This document shows positions 12,218-25,396 of a stretch of 64,000 nt of DNA, one piece after another. Numbering within the stretch: the first letter of the stretch is position 1; each line of letters opens with the position of its first letter. The notes beneath the pieces are model-generated. The model was not told the DNA's origin, ran no database searches, and saw nothing but the letters and a program-made list of their open reading frames with translations. The DNA lies in the NCBI RefSeq assembly GCF_000006565.2, contig NC_031479.1, positions 3,312,289 through 3,376,288 on the forward strand. Reading direction: 5' to 3'. The stretch is from Toxoplasma gondii ME49. Lineage: Eukaryota; Apicomplexa; Conoidasida; Eucoccidiorida; Sarcocystidae. A program made the translations under genes and the position numbers.

Positions 12218-15200
12218 ACTGGGCAGAACGAGGGGAATATTTGCATATGGAAGAGAGAGGAAGTGTGGATACGAATGAGAGAAGAAATATGGAGAAGAAT
12301 GGAAGAAGTATAGAGAAGATCAAGGAAGTATGGAGAATACGTGCAGAGAGGATGCTGTCAACAGAGATATGGATTTTTTGCATCCGAGGTGACTTTGGTG
12401 GCGAGGAAGCAGACAGTGTAGAGGCGAGCTTGAAGAGGGATGACAAGGCTTCTCGTCGATTCCGCAACTTGAGGAACACGAACTGCAAGTGCGTGCTAAA
12501 ATTCAGCTGGAATCGTGGAGCTCTACAAAAGTTCTTGGCCTCTGTCCGCTGCTCGGTTGGCCTCTGTTGCTTCCTCTTTTATGTCAAACCTGCAAGCAGC
12601 GATAGAAGGCGACTAGCTCAGGGGGTCGACCTGGGCTGTGGCCGCAGACCACAAACGCTGAGGGGGATGCCGCACCTGATGCACGCAAGAAGGCATCTTG
12701 ACCGTCGTTTTCCAGAAGGACGGTTAAATCAGATGTGTTTGCATAGGAGGAGGACGAACAACTGTTTCAAGCGAGAATGCGAAGGCCAAGAAACTGCTTT
12801 GAAAGGATGGAACAGAGGAAGGAGCAAGGGAGGCGGAAGTTCGTGTGACAGGCACTGTCAAATGAAGATGTTTCTGCAGAATTGCCTAAGGCAGCGGTTT
12901 GTGGCGGGGACAGTGTGGAAGAATGCGGGGTTTGGGGATTCAAACAAATGAGAGACTCTGGGAGAAGGCATGAAGAAGAGCAGTGAGTCGATCCATCCTC
13001 CTACGCGAGATGAAGGATATCGATGCGCTTGACCACCTTAAGAGTGAACCTTTCTGGTTGATCATAAAGGCGGTTTGACTCCTGGTGTCGTAGTTTCGGA
13101 GTGTAGGCAAGAAAGAACAGTAGCGGAGCTAGAGCGAGAGAGAAACGTGGAGGGTAATAACAATGGGCTAGAATCAATCTGGTGAGAATAACTGGTTCCT
13201 GCCTTTTCCGTGCAGTGTCCTGAAATGAGAATGAGGAAGGGATTCTTTGCGGCGTCAAACCTTTTCTGTGTCAGTGCAGACAGGGGCAATCGGATCACTA
13301 TGGGAGGGTCGAGATAGAGAAAACGCAGTGCAGACGTTGTGAGAACGAGAAGGGCTGGGCGAAGCGACGATTCAAAGCGCTTGAAGCCGTCATAAACAGA
13401 GGAGGGAATGAACAGACACAGCATAGAGATGCGCTGCAACATTGCCGGTGCTGCATTCTTCGCGTGGTAGGAAACCGTGGGCTGGATCACGCTGGTGGTG
13501 CGGACCTCCCAATAAGCCACTAGTGAAGCTTCTGTCCAGCCGTAGGCACCCCGAAAAGTATGCACAAAAACGTTGCAAGTGGTCAACTATCGCAGAAGAC
13601 GTGCTACCTTGGAAGAAATGTGCTCTTGCACGGTGTGATATGACAGGGAACGCAGACTCTGCGGAGATACCGACGGTACGCAAAACGGTTCGGGCTGCTG
13701 CAAATGACGAATGCCCCGAATCCCGAATCTGTATTCGCGTTACGTTATCCAAAGAGCACACTTATCCAGAAAGAGATGCATGCCGAGGCGAAGACGTCAG
13801 TCGAGAAGCATTCGAAGCAGCTCACATCGTCAGGGGGGTTACACACTGAGAGACAGCTCGGATAGGCTTGCCTGTATGAAGCATGTGCCTCTCTCCAGGC
13901 TCTACAGCATGTTCGTAGAATAGAGGAAATGGAAACAGAAACGCAAAGCGCACCACTGATGGTAATGAACCTGGCATACACTGACCATTTCTCTTGCCCC
14001 CTGTGAGCTTGGATCGAGTGTGGAGGTCCTTTTTTGCCCCTTACACCGTTTTGTTTCCTGTGATCAGTGTGTAAAAAGAATGTTTCAGACTGCATTTCCT
14101 CGTGCCTTTGAAAGAACGAAAAAGAGCAGGACGGAATAATTGTATGCACTCATGCCGCGAATTGAATAGTGACGTGTGTGAGAGTGCACGGCTACACGTC
14201 ACCGTTGTCCACATAAGTTAAACGAGGGACAAACAGTTTAAAATCCACGTATGAGGAGACACACCATCTACCATCATGCCATCAAGTTTGTCTACCTCTC
14301 AGTTACGCTCCAGTTTTTTAGAGCACGTCGAGGTTGAGGGACACGGACGCGAAGGACCCCGAATAGCCTGTGCATCTCGATACTACCAGAGAATTGTCAT
14401 GGTTCCGGAAGGCTTACATCCTGGAAATTGCACTTTTTGTCGCACGGTGTCATGGTCATAAAAGCGATACCACACCCAACGATCTTCGTGTATCCCAAGA
14501 GAAAGATTATGATGTTTTTAATGTCTCGGGCTATACAGTAATGTGTGGTTGTGTCTTCCGCACAATGGAGGATCAATCAGATGGAGCTTTCAGAGTTGGA
14601 AACATACTTTCCCAAGCTGAAAGACCGGACACGCTGAAAAGTATGAGGGGTTTAATGAGCACCATCCATTAGTCTCTTTGGTTCAATTGTGCTGTGCAGT
14701 CTCTCAACTATGTTGGTGAATCCAAATTGGCATTATGTTTAGGCGGAGACGTCCGTCGTTTTCCAGTGGTGTGATACTCTACGCCATGAGACGTGTACCT
14801 GTGACTAGTGTGTCAAATAAGGGGGAAGGAATATGTTACTTTCTCTAATGACGAGAGCGAGCGACGAGGAGGCGCAAAAGAGAACTGTCGGTTTTACATG
14901 TGGTGGTGGCGTGAGCGGCGTTCATCCCGTGATTCACAGAAAGTGGAGTTCCAGAAAAAGCCTATTCCAATCGTTTTCTAGTGGCAGCTGAGGTTCAGTT
15001 TTTCATGTAACAGATAATGGCGACACAGAACAGCAGAACGTGTCCCTCAGCGCCATCCACTCTTTTTCGTTGGGCAAGCGGGACTGCTCTCTTGCGTTGA
15101 TGCTGTCCTTCAGCACTCTTTTGGCGGCTTTCCTTCAGCGCGGTATTGCGTGACTAGCATATCTGTATCTGCGTGGCTCTCAAAAGCCAGTGCATATATC

Positions 15201-17380
15201 CAGGTGTTCATGATGTAGTGAATCCGAAGAACTTCGGCTGGGTAGGCGGCAGTAAGTAGAGATCACCTACACATGTGTTTTCTTGTGGACGGAATCTCTC
15301 TGTAAACCATGAGCAGCAAGACTAGTTGGTGGAGTAAATGTACATGAAATACCAGGAAAACATGGGAACGGTTGTGGTCGAAACAAGCTAAACCGTCTTA
15401 GTGGCGAAGGGCTTCACGAAGGAAGACAGAGTGGGGTCTCAGAAAACAGAGCTCTCCATTTAGCTGGACGCTGGAACTCTAGTCACGCTTGCGAGATGGG
15501 CTACGTTGACTACCGCTGTCGAAGAAAAAAACAACCTACATCAAGCGGCTACTTCCAACTGAGAGAGTTTTCGTACCTCGTGTTCAAGTCTGTATCACCA
15601 CTGCAGCGCTGCGACCTCAGCTCCGTAAACGCCGATGCGGCGTTAAAAGTCATCACCAGAAGTTCTCGCTAGGTAGCAACAGAGGTTGTCACTGTGTCCA
15701 CGGTTGACTGTGTAACTACCTACGTGAGACGAAGGGGAGAGGGGAGGGAAGACGTGTGAGAACGGGTACAGTTGTGAAGAAACATTGGAGACTATGAGCT
15801 GGCTGGTCTCGATCGCCGCGATGTGAAAATGGTCGAAACAACCGGACAACAACAGGCATGAACTTTGACTGCGAGAAATGCTGAACGCGCGAAACAATTA
15901 CGGAAATGAGAATGTCCCTCTTGCCAAGCGACTTTGCGACTTGTGTCGGACATGCAGATGATCGGTTACCTACAGTCCACTGAGTTTTCGTACTATATTC
16001 TACATCCCGCGTGACAGTAACAGCAACGCGCCTCAAGTCTCGGTCTTCATCCGATTTTGGCCGGTTTCGCTGTGACTCATTTTTATGTTGTAGCAGGCTG
16101 CCTGTAGTACACAGCAAAACGCCAAATCTCTTCTTCCCGCGTTACGGTACCACCACGAAGGCCATATTAAAAGGCTGCCTGTCTGTCCGTCTTATTTACA
16201 CACTCGTGTATTATTCGACGGTGCTGAGAGGGACGATGAGAAGAACACGATGGAACAAGGGGTATCTCAATAAGTGGCGGCGAGAGCGGAAGCAGCGATG
16301 CCATACCGCTTCGCTGATGTCAACGACAAGCGCCCGTGGCCAGCAGGCTACTCTACCAGTTTCTAGCAACTTTCGGCAACTCCTCTCGGCGGATCTAGAT
16401 GTCTGCTAGCTAAACGCGCAGCGCGCGGGAGGATACTCGGCCCCGCAGCAAAAAAGCATCGGCGAAGTGACATGGCCTCTCGAGCTGCTAAACGTGGTGC
16501 GCGCGGAAAGGTACCAGAAGACACTTTCGAGTGCTCGCCGTGTTTCTCTCGCAGTTTTTTTGTGCCGCGGAATTTTTGGAGATATCCCGGGGACCTTACT
16601 GTAAGCGGACGATCTTCTCCCTTTTCCGTCTGAGATAAAACAAGAAAGTTCCTGCTTTGTGCGTACCGCTTCCCTACTTTTTCGTGCCTCGTCTGGTACA
16701 AATAGCGCTCGCCGTCGTCCAGCTGGGCGCGTCGTCCAGAAGCCTCCGGTGCCGGCCCTTATTTCTGGTTTCTCGAGAAAAAGGGCTGGTTGTTTAACTC
16801 TTTCTGCCACTGATCCAGTTCAAGTAAACGTTTCTATCTCAGGTATTCCCTTTTTTCACCCAGGTCGAAGGTAAATCTCGCACGAAAGCAGGGTAGGAAA
16901 GGGTCCTCTGTGATTTCTAGTATACGCCGCGATTTCCGTGCTCAGCGGCGTCGTGGCTCGGACGCACACGTCGGCCAGCCGCGCGCACATTTGAAAAGAA
17001 AATAGATGTCGGGGTCGTTGAACTAAGTTTGCCGTTAAATTTCCCCTTCTCGTTCTTGCTTTTTTATTGGGGGGAGGGGGGGAGGGCGAAGCATGGGTAA
17101 CAATGGAAAGTCGTTCCAACCGAGAGGCGTACACGAGATAGATGGGTCCCGAGGATGAGGCGACCGTCACTTAAACGATCGGGAGAGGTGACATGTTGAG
17201 CTAGATGCAGGTAAACATAGTTTGCTTTCCATTTGTTCCTGACACATGGGTCTGATATGAACTTTGTATGTTCCTACTGCACACTCCGAGTCTTCGGAAA
17301 ACGCGGACCTTCGATCTATTTCCGAGCTCGTTTGTGTCCTTGGGTCGCCAGGTTCCTCTTTCCTTTTCCTTCGCAACAAG
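12218..17380. other. Intergenic region, no supported gene
   Basis: It holds the 3' flank of the LRR gene, several short ORFs on both strands (the longest about 174 codons, minus strand, 13062-13586, beginning with TTG), and the upstream region of the EF-hand-like gene. None of these ORFs has an ATG plus splice partners or a recognisable family. A G-rich run lies at 17071-17093, about 290 bp before the next start codon. Confidence 0.5.
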
Positions 17381-19112
17381 ATGGGGCAGAAGCTTACCGT
17401 CGAGGAGAGGAGGAACATCAAGCGGGAGGTCTACATGATCTACCCTGGTTTGGAGCAGCAGCTGGAGATGGCCTTCACATGCCACGATCTTCAGCATGAG
17501 GGCAAGCTCCCATACACGACGCTGGAGCCTATCATTCGTCACTTGCTCATGCAGTACGGCCTCATCGAATACGTTACGAGGTTTTCGGATTCGGAAGGTA
17601 ATTGCAGTTCAGGACGCGCCCGAGAGTAGAGGCCAGATGTGCTACGCTGTCAACTCTTTGGTGTCGTGTCACCCCTGACAAAGTTGTGGCATTCTGAAGT
17701 TGTCGTGGATTGTTCATTCATGAGCTAGGACAACGTACTAAGAGTAGACTCCTGATAATACTTGAAGGCCTGCGCAGATTGTAGCCGCGAAGACTTTTTG
17801 GTCTTGAAATGCTGCTCGTCAGAGTAGACAGTAACTGCTACACCAGGGCTTGCACGTAAACAGCCGCCGAAGTGCATCAGCGGCGGCAGCCGTCGACAAC
17901 TTGACTCATGTATGATATAATTTATCCCTCGGCGCCGGCCAGTTATCGTCAAATTTTTGTTTCCCCTCGTGTACATGTTGCTTCCAGGCTGCCTCGATGC
18001 CAACCAGATTCGGGCCGAGTTGAACGAATTCGGTGTTAACACAGGCGGCCTGTGCTGCGGCTCATCGCTCACTCTAGAAGACTTCAAGAGCCTTGCCGTC
18101 ATCTGGCTGCGGAAGATTCTTGACTGCCACGCAGGTCAGTCTCGTATGCAGTTCGCGTATGTCGGCGAATCCAACACAGGCAATTTCATAATGCACCAAT
18201 TTATCTTTTATCGGTATGAGCCTGTTACATCAAGGGAGACGCAAGGGGCAAAAACGTTTTTGCATGTGTGAAGCACTAACAAGTTCTCTGTTGCTTTTGA
18301 TCGGTATCATCTGGCTGATCCACTGTACTGCTCAGCACCTCTGCAAGGGATGTATGGGAGTCCACTCTTGCGTAACTATGAGGCTCAGCTTCCTTATCAG
18401 GAGCAACTGATAATTGTTTGTCTTGGATTTTGTGTGGTTTCGCTTCAGATGACCAGGCTGTGTGGATGGCCAAGCTGAAGGCGGAACAGGAAGAGCAGGC
18501 GGAAGCCTACACGCGCGCCATGCGTGAATTTCAAGATACATTCACCCAGCAGCATGCCCTGTACCAGCAAGGCTTGCAGGAACAGCAGAAGCAGATCAAC
18601 GACTGGAACAAGGTATGCCCTAAACAGGAACTGTAGATTCTTGGTGGAGGGCCTCTTGTGCTGAAAGGTGAACAGTAAGTCGAGCGAGGAGCCGTCTCGG
18701 GCAAATCCCGGTGTGGAAGAATTTCTTTGGGGGTCCAGTGTAAGACTAAGTTTGATGGAGTCTCTGTTTTGACGCATAGCGGTTTGTTCCCCTCCGCTGT
18801 CTGATGTGTGTGCAGTTGCTTGAGGACGCCCAGAAGACCCAACAGACCATCTATGAACAGGAAGTGCGACGCATGGAGGAGGCTCGACTGAAGGAAGCAA
18901 CTGCCGCGGAGGAGGCAATGAAGGAACAGATTGACCTCATCAGCCAGTACAAGGAGAAGCTGGAGAAGATTGCAGCCGCTGACACGAGTGGCAAGTGCTT
19001 TGTGTACCCGGCAGCGGCCACTCCGTACGGAGCATGCGCATCGGCCGGTGCCCAAGAGCCGACGCGCCGGCGACGGGTGAAGAAGGAACACCCAAGTCGA
19101 GCGTGCTGCTAA
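17381..19112 (+). CDS. Degenerate EF-hand / coiled-coil protein, potentially lipid-modified (4 exons, 274 aa)
   Basis: Exons 17381-17597, 17988-18134, 18449-18612 and 18816-19112; donors are GTAATT, GTCAGT, GTATGC, acceptors all end CAG, and phases close (1, 1, 0). Residues 1-125 are EF-hand-like. The first loop (DLQHEGKLPYTT) keeps Asp1 and Gly6, but position 12 is Thr instead of Glu. The second region (FSDSEGCLDANQIRAEL) is further degraded, so calcium binding is doubtful. Residues about 125-245 are a Gln/Glu-rich coiled coil (KAEQEEQAEAYTRAMREF, EEARLKEATAAEEAMKEQ). The tail is basic (RRRRVKKEHPSRACC). The start MGQKLT has Gly2 and could be N-myristoylated. The terminal Cys-Cys could be palmitoylated or prenylated. 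That would suit a membrane or cortical anchor, but this is inference. Family not recognised. Confidence 0.8.
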
Positions 19113-21405
19113 GAGGAATGGTTTAGCTACGCTAGAGACACAGTGAAGGGGGAAAAGGATTTTTTCTGTCAGGTGCAGGAATTCACTGAGCTTTTCTGAC
19201 CAGCTGCTGAAACGCGTCCGGCTACAGGAGCTCGGAGTAGGAACGTCGCTATTCAGCTTCGTTTGGGGTACACGGGAATCGATAGATCAGCTCTGGACAG
19301 AACAGAGCTCTTTTGTCAGTAGGGAAACTTGTTTCTTTCGCGGATGTCTTCTTGACATCTTTCCTTCAAGTTTTTTAGTTCTCCGCGGACGGTTTGTTCG
19401 TGTGTCCGCCTTTCTTGGTGATTTTGTTCTACCAAACGTCATCGCTTTCTCTCTCGTAAAATTTCGCTTCTCGAACATCACAGAGATTCCGAGGAATTTC
19501 TACCACAGGGTACTTGCACGACGGTAGCATACAGGGCCTGACAATGACGGCCTCGCTGGCGTACAAATCACTTATAGTGATAACGACTTCTAACACAAGA
19601 GAACGGATATGCTCCCTTTCCAGACGTACGGGGATGATCTTCGACTTCTTCCGTATTCACCAGTCGAAACAATACTGTTGTTCAGTACAAGCGAGAAAGA
19701 CGGCGGCAACACTTAGGAACCGCAGCCACCAATATAGGCAGGCACTCAAGCGTGAGACATAAACCACTCTCCGTCGCAACCTTGAAAGAGGTTACATTTT
19801 GATGGGAACCTATCCAGCAGTCGGCACTCGTGGACCGGAACTGTGCTGTCACACCGCAGGTGTACAATTTGTGGAAACTGCAGGAAATTACACTTGAACA
19901 TTGCTCACGTGATGGAATAGAACCGTGGTTCATGTAATCATGCAAGCAGGGACACTCAGAGGTGTCCACTGCCTACGAGAACAAGAATGTACCGTGTGCG
20001 AGGTGCCAACCATGCGGGGACTGTGAGCTAACAGTTCATTTTAGGAATCCCTGGCTATCACCATCTTGGCCTGTCTGGTCGCAATTTGAGTGCCATGCAT
20101 CGTCTGTACGAAGCAACCATGGTCGGCTGCGATCGTGAGGAGTCAAGATCTGGTGGTGATAGTAAGTAGTGACGGCCATGGAGAGCGACATGCGTAAGAC
20201 GACCAATGATGCATTAGCTACGAGTGAGAAGGCTTATTTTCTTGCTTCCAGACGGCACGAGCAACCGTGGTGATGTTTGGAAAACAGAAGAATGCACTCG
20301 TTCAATGTGGACAACTGTCGTGGCATTTGTGACTTTCTTCCATTTCTGCAGGGCTGAGGTATTAACTAGGCATATCAACCAATGGATTAGGGCACGCCGA
20401 CAGATACGCGACGCTTACCGTTTGATATTCTGTGCCGATCGATCTAAGCTCGTGGCGGTTTTTTGTCGTGTATATGCGTGTAGTAATGCTTGTCGAGTTC
20501 CCTGAATCTATTGAATGTGTTGGTCGAATGCCAGAAGACTCGCTGAATGAACTTGGTAATTGAAGATACCAGGAAGTCCACCTCGGCCTGCAGTACGGTT
20601 GAAAAATGGTGTTTGATGTGCCAAATGTTCAAACAATTGATGCTCGTGTGTCCGCGCGCAGAAAAGTCACGGAAGAGAACTGCTGCGTGCACAAAAGTGT
20701 CAATGCAGGAGTGTCCTCTGCGTCTCGGCAACGAACGTTAAGTGCGGCTCGACGAACCAGTAACGAAAAAACAATTGCATGAATAGCTGCAAAAGGCGTG
20801 AGGCTTGAAGCCAGGCGTATTGAGGAGTCAACAAGCATTCTGTCAGTGTTCAACAGCTGCGGCAGACTGTCGCATTGACGTTGAACAGTTCGTATGCCGG
20901 ACACGATAGATTCCTCCTCTGAATTACCAGGTAGCACAACTTGCAATCTATCTCCACGAAGGCCAGAACGTTCGAAGGATGCCTGCGAGGCTGCACGTAC
21001 TCTACCGTGTGTGTGGGGTGGTGTGTGTCTGTACAGCGGATTAGAAGGCACGGCGCTTTTTTCTTCAATGACGTAGACACACATGGAAGAAGAAACTAGA
21101 AAATGCGCAGTATGTCCAAGTTATTAGAGTAAAAACCTAATAAGAATTTGAGTACGAAAATAGAGGGAGTTAGAAGCGAAAAAGAAGAAGCACCGAAATA
21201 GACAGGAAGATAAAAAAACACAGATTAGAGAGGTATAGATAGATGGGAAGCGACAGAAGAGGAAGAAGCTGACAACACCGCACTTCAGAAGCCACCTTCA
21301 GCAAACCTATGGTTCTGTCTCGCTCCCAAGCGTCGTCAAAGAATCGCTCACCGAAGACGACAGACTCGTCGAGCTAACACCACGCGAGGCTTCCGAGGAG
21401 ACGCA
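19113..21405. other. Intergenic region between convergent genes
   Basis: It lies between the 3' ends of the EF-hand-like gene (+) and the small Lys-rich gene (-), so both 3' UTRs must fall here. Only short ORFs are present. The stretch at about 21100-21260 is purine-rich on the plus strand. I see no RNA gene or repeat family. Confidence 0.5.
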
Positions 21406-21998
21406 TCAAGCTTTCTTATTTTGACTCTTTGCGTTCTTGCCTTCTTCGCCTCCAACTAGTTTCACGTCTTCCATGTTGCCTCTGGCAATAGCTGAGAGAG
21501 ACGCTTCGATTTGTGTCACACCAACAGCCTTCTTTTTCTGCGGACACAGAAGAGCACATGACGACTGAGTGCGTTCAAAGGAGAAACCGAGTGGCAAGCG
21601 TAGAGAAAAACCATGCTTCTGTGTTTCACAGCCCGTACATGCATCAGTTCAAGCCGATTCAGGAGCAATTTCCCGCCAAAAAGTGAATGGTATTCAAGAA
21701 CTGACTCCATCGTGGTCAGCTACGTTCAACCATGAGCATAAAGCCACACCGGAAGAAGAGTGTAGAAAGAAGATTCTGTACCAATCTGCTAGGGGTGGGG
21801 AGGGGAGAACTACACGGAATGAGGTACATCTTTCCGCCAGTGATGTCAGACACAACCACACTCTAGGCTTACGTTACGCAGCATGTGTGCCACTTTGCGG
21901 TTCTTTTCTACCGCAACAGGTTTCTGTGGCTTGTTCTTCCTGGCTGTATGAGCGTTACCACCACCAGGCTTCTTTTTCTTGAGTGGTGCCTGAACCAT
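21406..21998 (-). CDS. Small Lys-rich basic protein (2 exons, 85 aa)
   Basis: Exon 1 is 21998-21873 and starts at an ATG (MVQAPLKKKKPGGG). It ends in frame at a GTAAGC donor after AHMLRN. Exon 2 is 21537-21406, follows a TGTCCGCAG acceptor, begins KKKAVGVTQIEASLSAIARG and ends at TGA. Both junctions are phase 0, so the protein closes at 85 residues. The N-terminal half is Lys/Pro/Asn-rich, the middle is an amphipathic helix-like segment, and the tail is again Lys-rich (GKNAKSQNKKA). This composition suits a nucleolar, ribosome-associated or RNA-binding small protein, but no family is recognised. An extra exon inside the 335-bp intron cannot be excluded. Expression data would settle the model. 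Confidence 0.6.
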
Positions 21999-23168
21999 CG
22001 TGCTCCTCGAGCAATCACCTGTGCCATGGATCGTCACCCAGAAACACACAAATCGAAGAGTTGCATATGTCACACTTTCAGTTACTCTTCGTCTTGCTTG
22101 TTGTTTCCTTTCACCCTCTCTTGAGGCCTCGGACTGGTGAACGTGCGCAGCTTTCAATTGCCTGCGTAGGCGGCAGCGTTTGCTTCCTCCCCGGTGAGAG
22201 GAAACCACAGTGATTCGTAGCCCCGTCTGAATTTTGTATTGGACAGACTTACAGTCTAGGATTGTCTCGTGAAATCGTTCCGACAAGGGAAAGCCGCAAC
22301 AGAATGTGTAGACTGGATGGTTCGAGTAGAATTCGCAGATGTCGCTTCGACCTCGACGAAATCATGCACAAAAACGCGCGTACAAGTTCCTTATCAGGTA
22401 AGCCGCAACTTCCAGATTTTCTCGTGTACTTCTGAAAGTGATGCAACTCAAAAAACACACCTCTGACCCTGAAGTTCCCGCGGATACCGGTACTCCTGAT
22501 TACGGAGTTACTGGACCTATTTAATCGGGGACCGGAAACGCATGCACGACGCCGCATCGACGATGCATGCAGACAAGTTCAGAGGGTTATGTAAAAAGAA
22601 CGGGGTTCTGCTATTGAAAATCAGCGAAGGCGTATCTATCCTGCCTCAGAATTGTGTGATTTGAGATCCTCAATTCTATCTTGGCGGAGATCTCCGTCAG
22701 TTCGAAAGATCGCATGCAGAAGCGTCTACCCATTTTGGCAAGAGATGGCACAGGCTTCAAATCAGCAGCGCCGTGGACATGAAACTGCAGAGGATCACAA
22801 CCCACCGAGAAACTCACAGCTTTGACCATGTAGGTGGGAAGCTAGGAGTAAGTAAGCTGAGGACTATGGAGAAGAACTGGCGTCTAAACGACGGGGTCTG
22901 TGACGTCTAATAAAGACAGACCACGTGGAATTCTTGAGTAAAGCACATCCATAGCGGTGCCGGAAACAATGCGACTGTCATGGGACAGGCAGTTCCTGCA
23001 CCCTCGATGTTCATATGAATTTGAGAACCTTCAGGTATCTCAAGAACAGACACTCAAAGGCTGGGGAAAGGCTAGACTGTTGTTAGTCCTTCCAAAAATT
23101 TTCAGCAGCGACAGACAGAGCAAATGGCAGCCGGCTAGTCTGTGTACATGGATGTACGCATGAATATG

Positions 23169-23195
23169 CATATATATATATATATATATATATAT
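23169..23195. repeat. (TA)n microsatellite
   Basis: About 13 TA units without interruption in intergenic DNA. Confidence 0.9.
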
Positions 23196-23681
23196 CAGAA
23201 AAGGGAGGCCCGTAAACAAGACAAACGCGCACGAAGCGGCTTCACTGTCTCAGTTTTACAAGGCACGACTGACTCTTCTTTAGCGCTCGTAAAACGTAAT
23301 ACTCCTGACATGGTGTGGTAGATATAAACATGGCAGCCAGGCGACAGGCAGCTCCAAGATCAGGAACGCTCAATTGTGAAAGACTCAGCCTGTAAGCTCA
23401 CTAGGATTGAGCTCCACTCTCAAGCTGCGAGGAGGCTTATTCTCCAGTCATAGCTGTAGTAGTTGTTCTATTGTGGGTTCCTTGTGTTTGTGAATGACAT
23501 CACCACCAGAAAGTTGTCCCACGATACGGTTGTCCCTAGGCGAGGAGCGCTGACCAGGTGGTGGTCATGGAAAACGACTACAGAAGGCTATTTTGTAATC
23601 TCAGCTCTGCAAGGACAGCGCAAGTAGTTTACCTATCCACGTTCCATTGATTTTGCAGCGGGTACTTAACACGACAACATG

Positions 23682-23763
23682 TGTGGAGGTATAGTCCGTA
23701 AAACAGCACATATTTGTAAGATTGTGGAGGTAGAATTCGTCAAACAGCACATACTTGTAGAAC
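23682..23763. repeat. Imperfect 41-bp tandem duplication
   Basis: Two adjacent copies (23682-23722 and 23723-23763) share the core pattern TGTGGAGGTA, then a variable part, then AAACAGCACATA and TTGTAGA/TTGTAAG. They differ at several positions, so this is an old local duplication. Confidence 0.75.
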
Positions 23764-25052
23764 GAAGAGACTCAAGGTGACCTAGGATCCTTCTTAGCCT
23801 CACACCTGATAGATGACACAAAATACTGTTGCAGCTTCTATTCGACGAACTCCTCATGAATCCACCAGATATTCGCGACGTTTCTTCCTGCATGGGTATT
23901 GTAGCGACAGGACTGCACAATATGCGTCACAAAGTGGCAGTCGCCAAAGACTATCGATATAGGTGGTTCCCGGGTGCTATTACTGGTTCGTGACGGTTCC
24001 AACGGGACCCGCTTTGCATGAGGACCGCTTCTGGGACCCACAACACACTTTCCTTCACATCGTGTTTACCTAAAAGTTTCACAAATAACATTATCTTTGC
24101 TTTTGAGGATTTAGCTGGGCCGACGGCTAGACCCTGATCACCTTCACATCCCTCCAATCGTACTCAGGCTCAAATCTTCCTTGATCGACTTGGCAGGCAC
24201 AGCGTATCGGGAACAGCCAGCTCGTTATAAAACTCTGATTATCCCCAAAGCATGTGCAAGATGCAGCGAACCACAACCCTGTTATGCTGGCTGATGTGAC
24301 GCTTGCTGTCACCCGGTTTGATTCTGATCAGAGAACATGCGCCAAACTGCCTTCAGGACTCGCAACCGCTTGCTATGCTCAGTGGCAATCACTCAAGCAG
24401 TCGTGGCCGTTCACTCCGAACAATAACTCGATCTTCATTCGGTAGCAACAGAGCACACTTCCAGGAAAAACTTGTGCTAAAAGCAACCCGGTAAATTTGT
24501 ACAAGGTCAGGCTCGAGTCACCCTGCAATGACCCCAAACAGTTCCGACTTGCCACGCGTAGGCAGGATTCGGCGACTTTGTTTTTCGATTAAAAGGCCAA
24601 GTGACAGCGCACAGAACTACCAAAGAAGCATCCTTTGGCGAGGCTATCCACAGCTACATCCTAAAGGAAAGGCGTAGCCTAATTATGAGCCGTGTCAACT
24701 GTTTGCTGCACAGGGCGCTGGTTTTGTAATCCCAGGAGAAACACCACCCGTGTGTTCCTTGACAGACTCTGGATTTTTATCGGAGACGAAGAATATCGAG
24801 AAGGAAAGGCTGAGCTCAATCGTTCCCTTGCCTGCGCAACGTGTCTTCGCTGGCTGTAAGCGCCGCTTCCACGCGGCAGTTACTACACTGCGTTTTCCTA
24901 ATGCGGAGTGACTCTTTACTTCGCCGCGCCGCGGACGTGGGAATCCGTGCGTTTGCGTTTCTTTTTTAAGCCGGAGGGACGTGGGTCACGACAATGCCTC
25001 TGGGTCTGTTATGAAAGTTTTCGTTTTTCAACTATACGCCGATGCTTGTGAC

Positions 25053-25060
25053 TGCATGCG
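25053..25060 (+). promoter_or_regulatory. TGCATGCG motif upstream of eL6
   Basis: The octamer TGCATGCG lies 337 bp before the eL6 start. A [T/C]GCATGC[G/A] element is known from promoters of T. gondii ribosomal protein genes, and GCATGC is a common apicomplexan AP2-factor target. A single 8-mer occurs by chance fairly often, so this is suggestive only. I did not find the second ribosomal-promoter motif described in this group. Confidence 0.35.
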
Positions 25061-25396
25061 GGGCTGCTGGGGATTTTGCGGGCTGAGTGGCAGGAGGGAG
25101 GGGCCTGCTGTTTGGTTCTCCCGAGGCGAATGTCGGGAAATTGTCAAGCAACTTTGGGTTTTCTTCCGATTGCTTCGCACAGTCGGGCAAAAGTGTGCTT
25201 TTGTGTGGATTGTGGAACGGCTGCCGACGTCTTCTTTTTTCCGGCGCCCCTCCGTGCTCTCCCCACGCTCCGTCGCGTGTCTCTTCTGCGCTGCATTTCG
25301 TTCCCGCACTCGACGCGTGGCTGTGAACACCGAGTGGTGACAGGATCGGATCTCTTGTTCGTCGCTGTTTCCTTCCGTTTCGCTTTTCCAGTAAAA

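Larger units (their letters stand above)
21999..25396. other. Intergenic region between divergent genes
   Basis: A 3.4-kb region between the small basic gene (-) and eL6 (+), so both promoters should lie here. It contains a (TA)n microsatellite (23169-23195) and a short imperfect tandem duplication (23682-23763). I found no supported gene. The last 400 bp before eL6 become T/C-rich, as expected of a leader. Confidence 0.5.

Noticed and set aside
12214..12951. 245-codon ORF overlapping the end of the LRR gene
   Set aside because: It starts at a TTG in another frame and covers the probable 3' UTR; no ATG in good context and no family.
13062..13586. 174-codon minus-strand ORF
   Set aside because: It starts with TTG, has no secured upstream exon, and its length is within chance expectation for the window.
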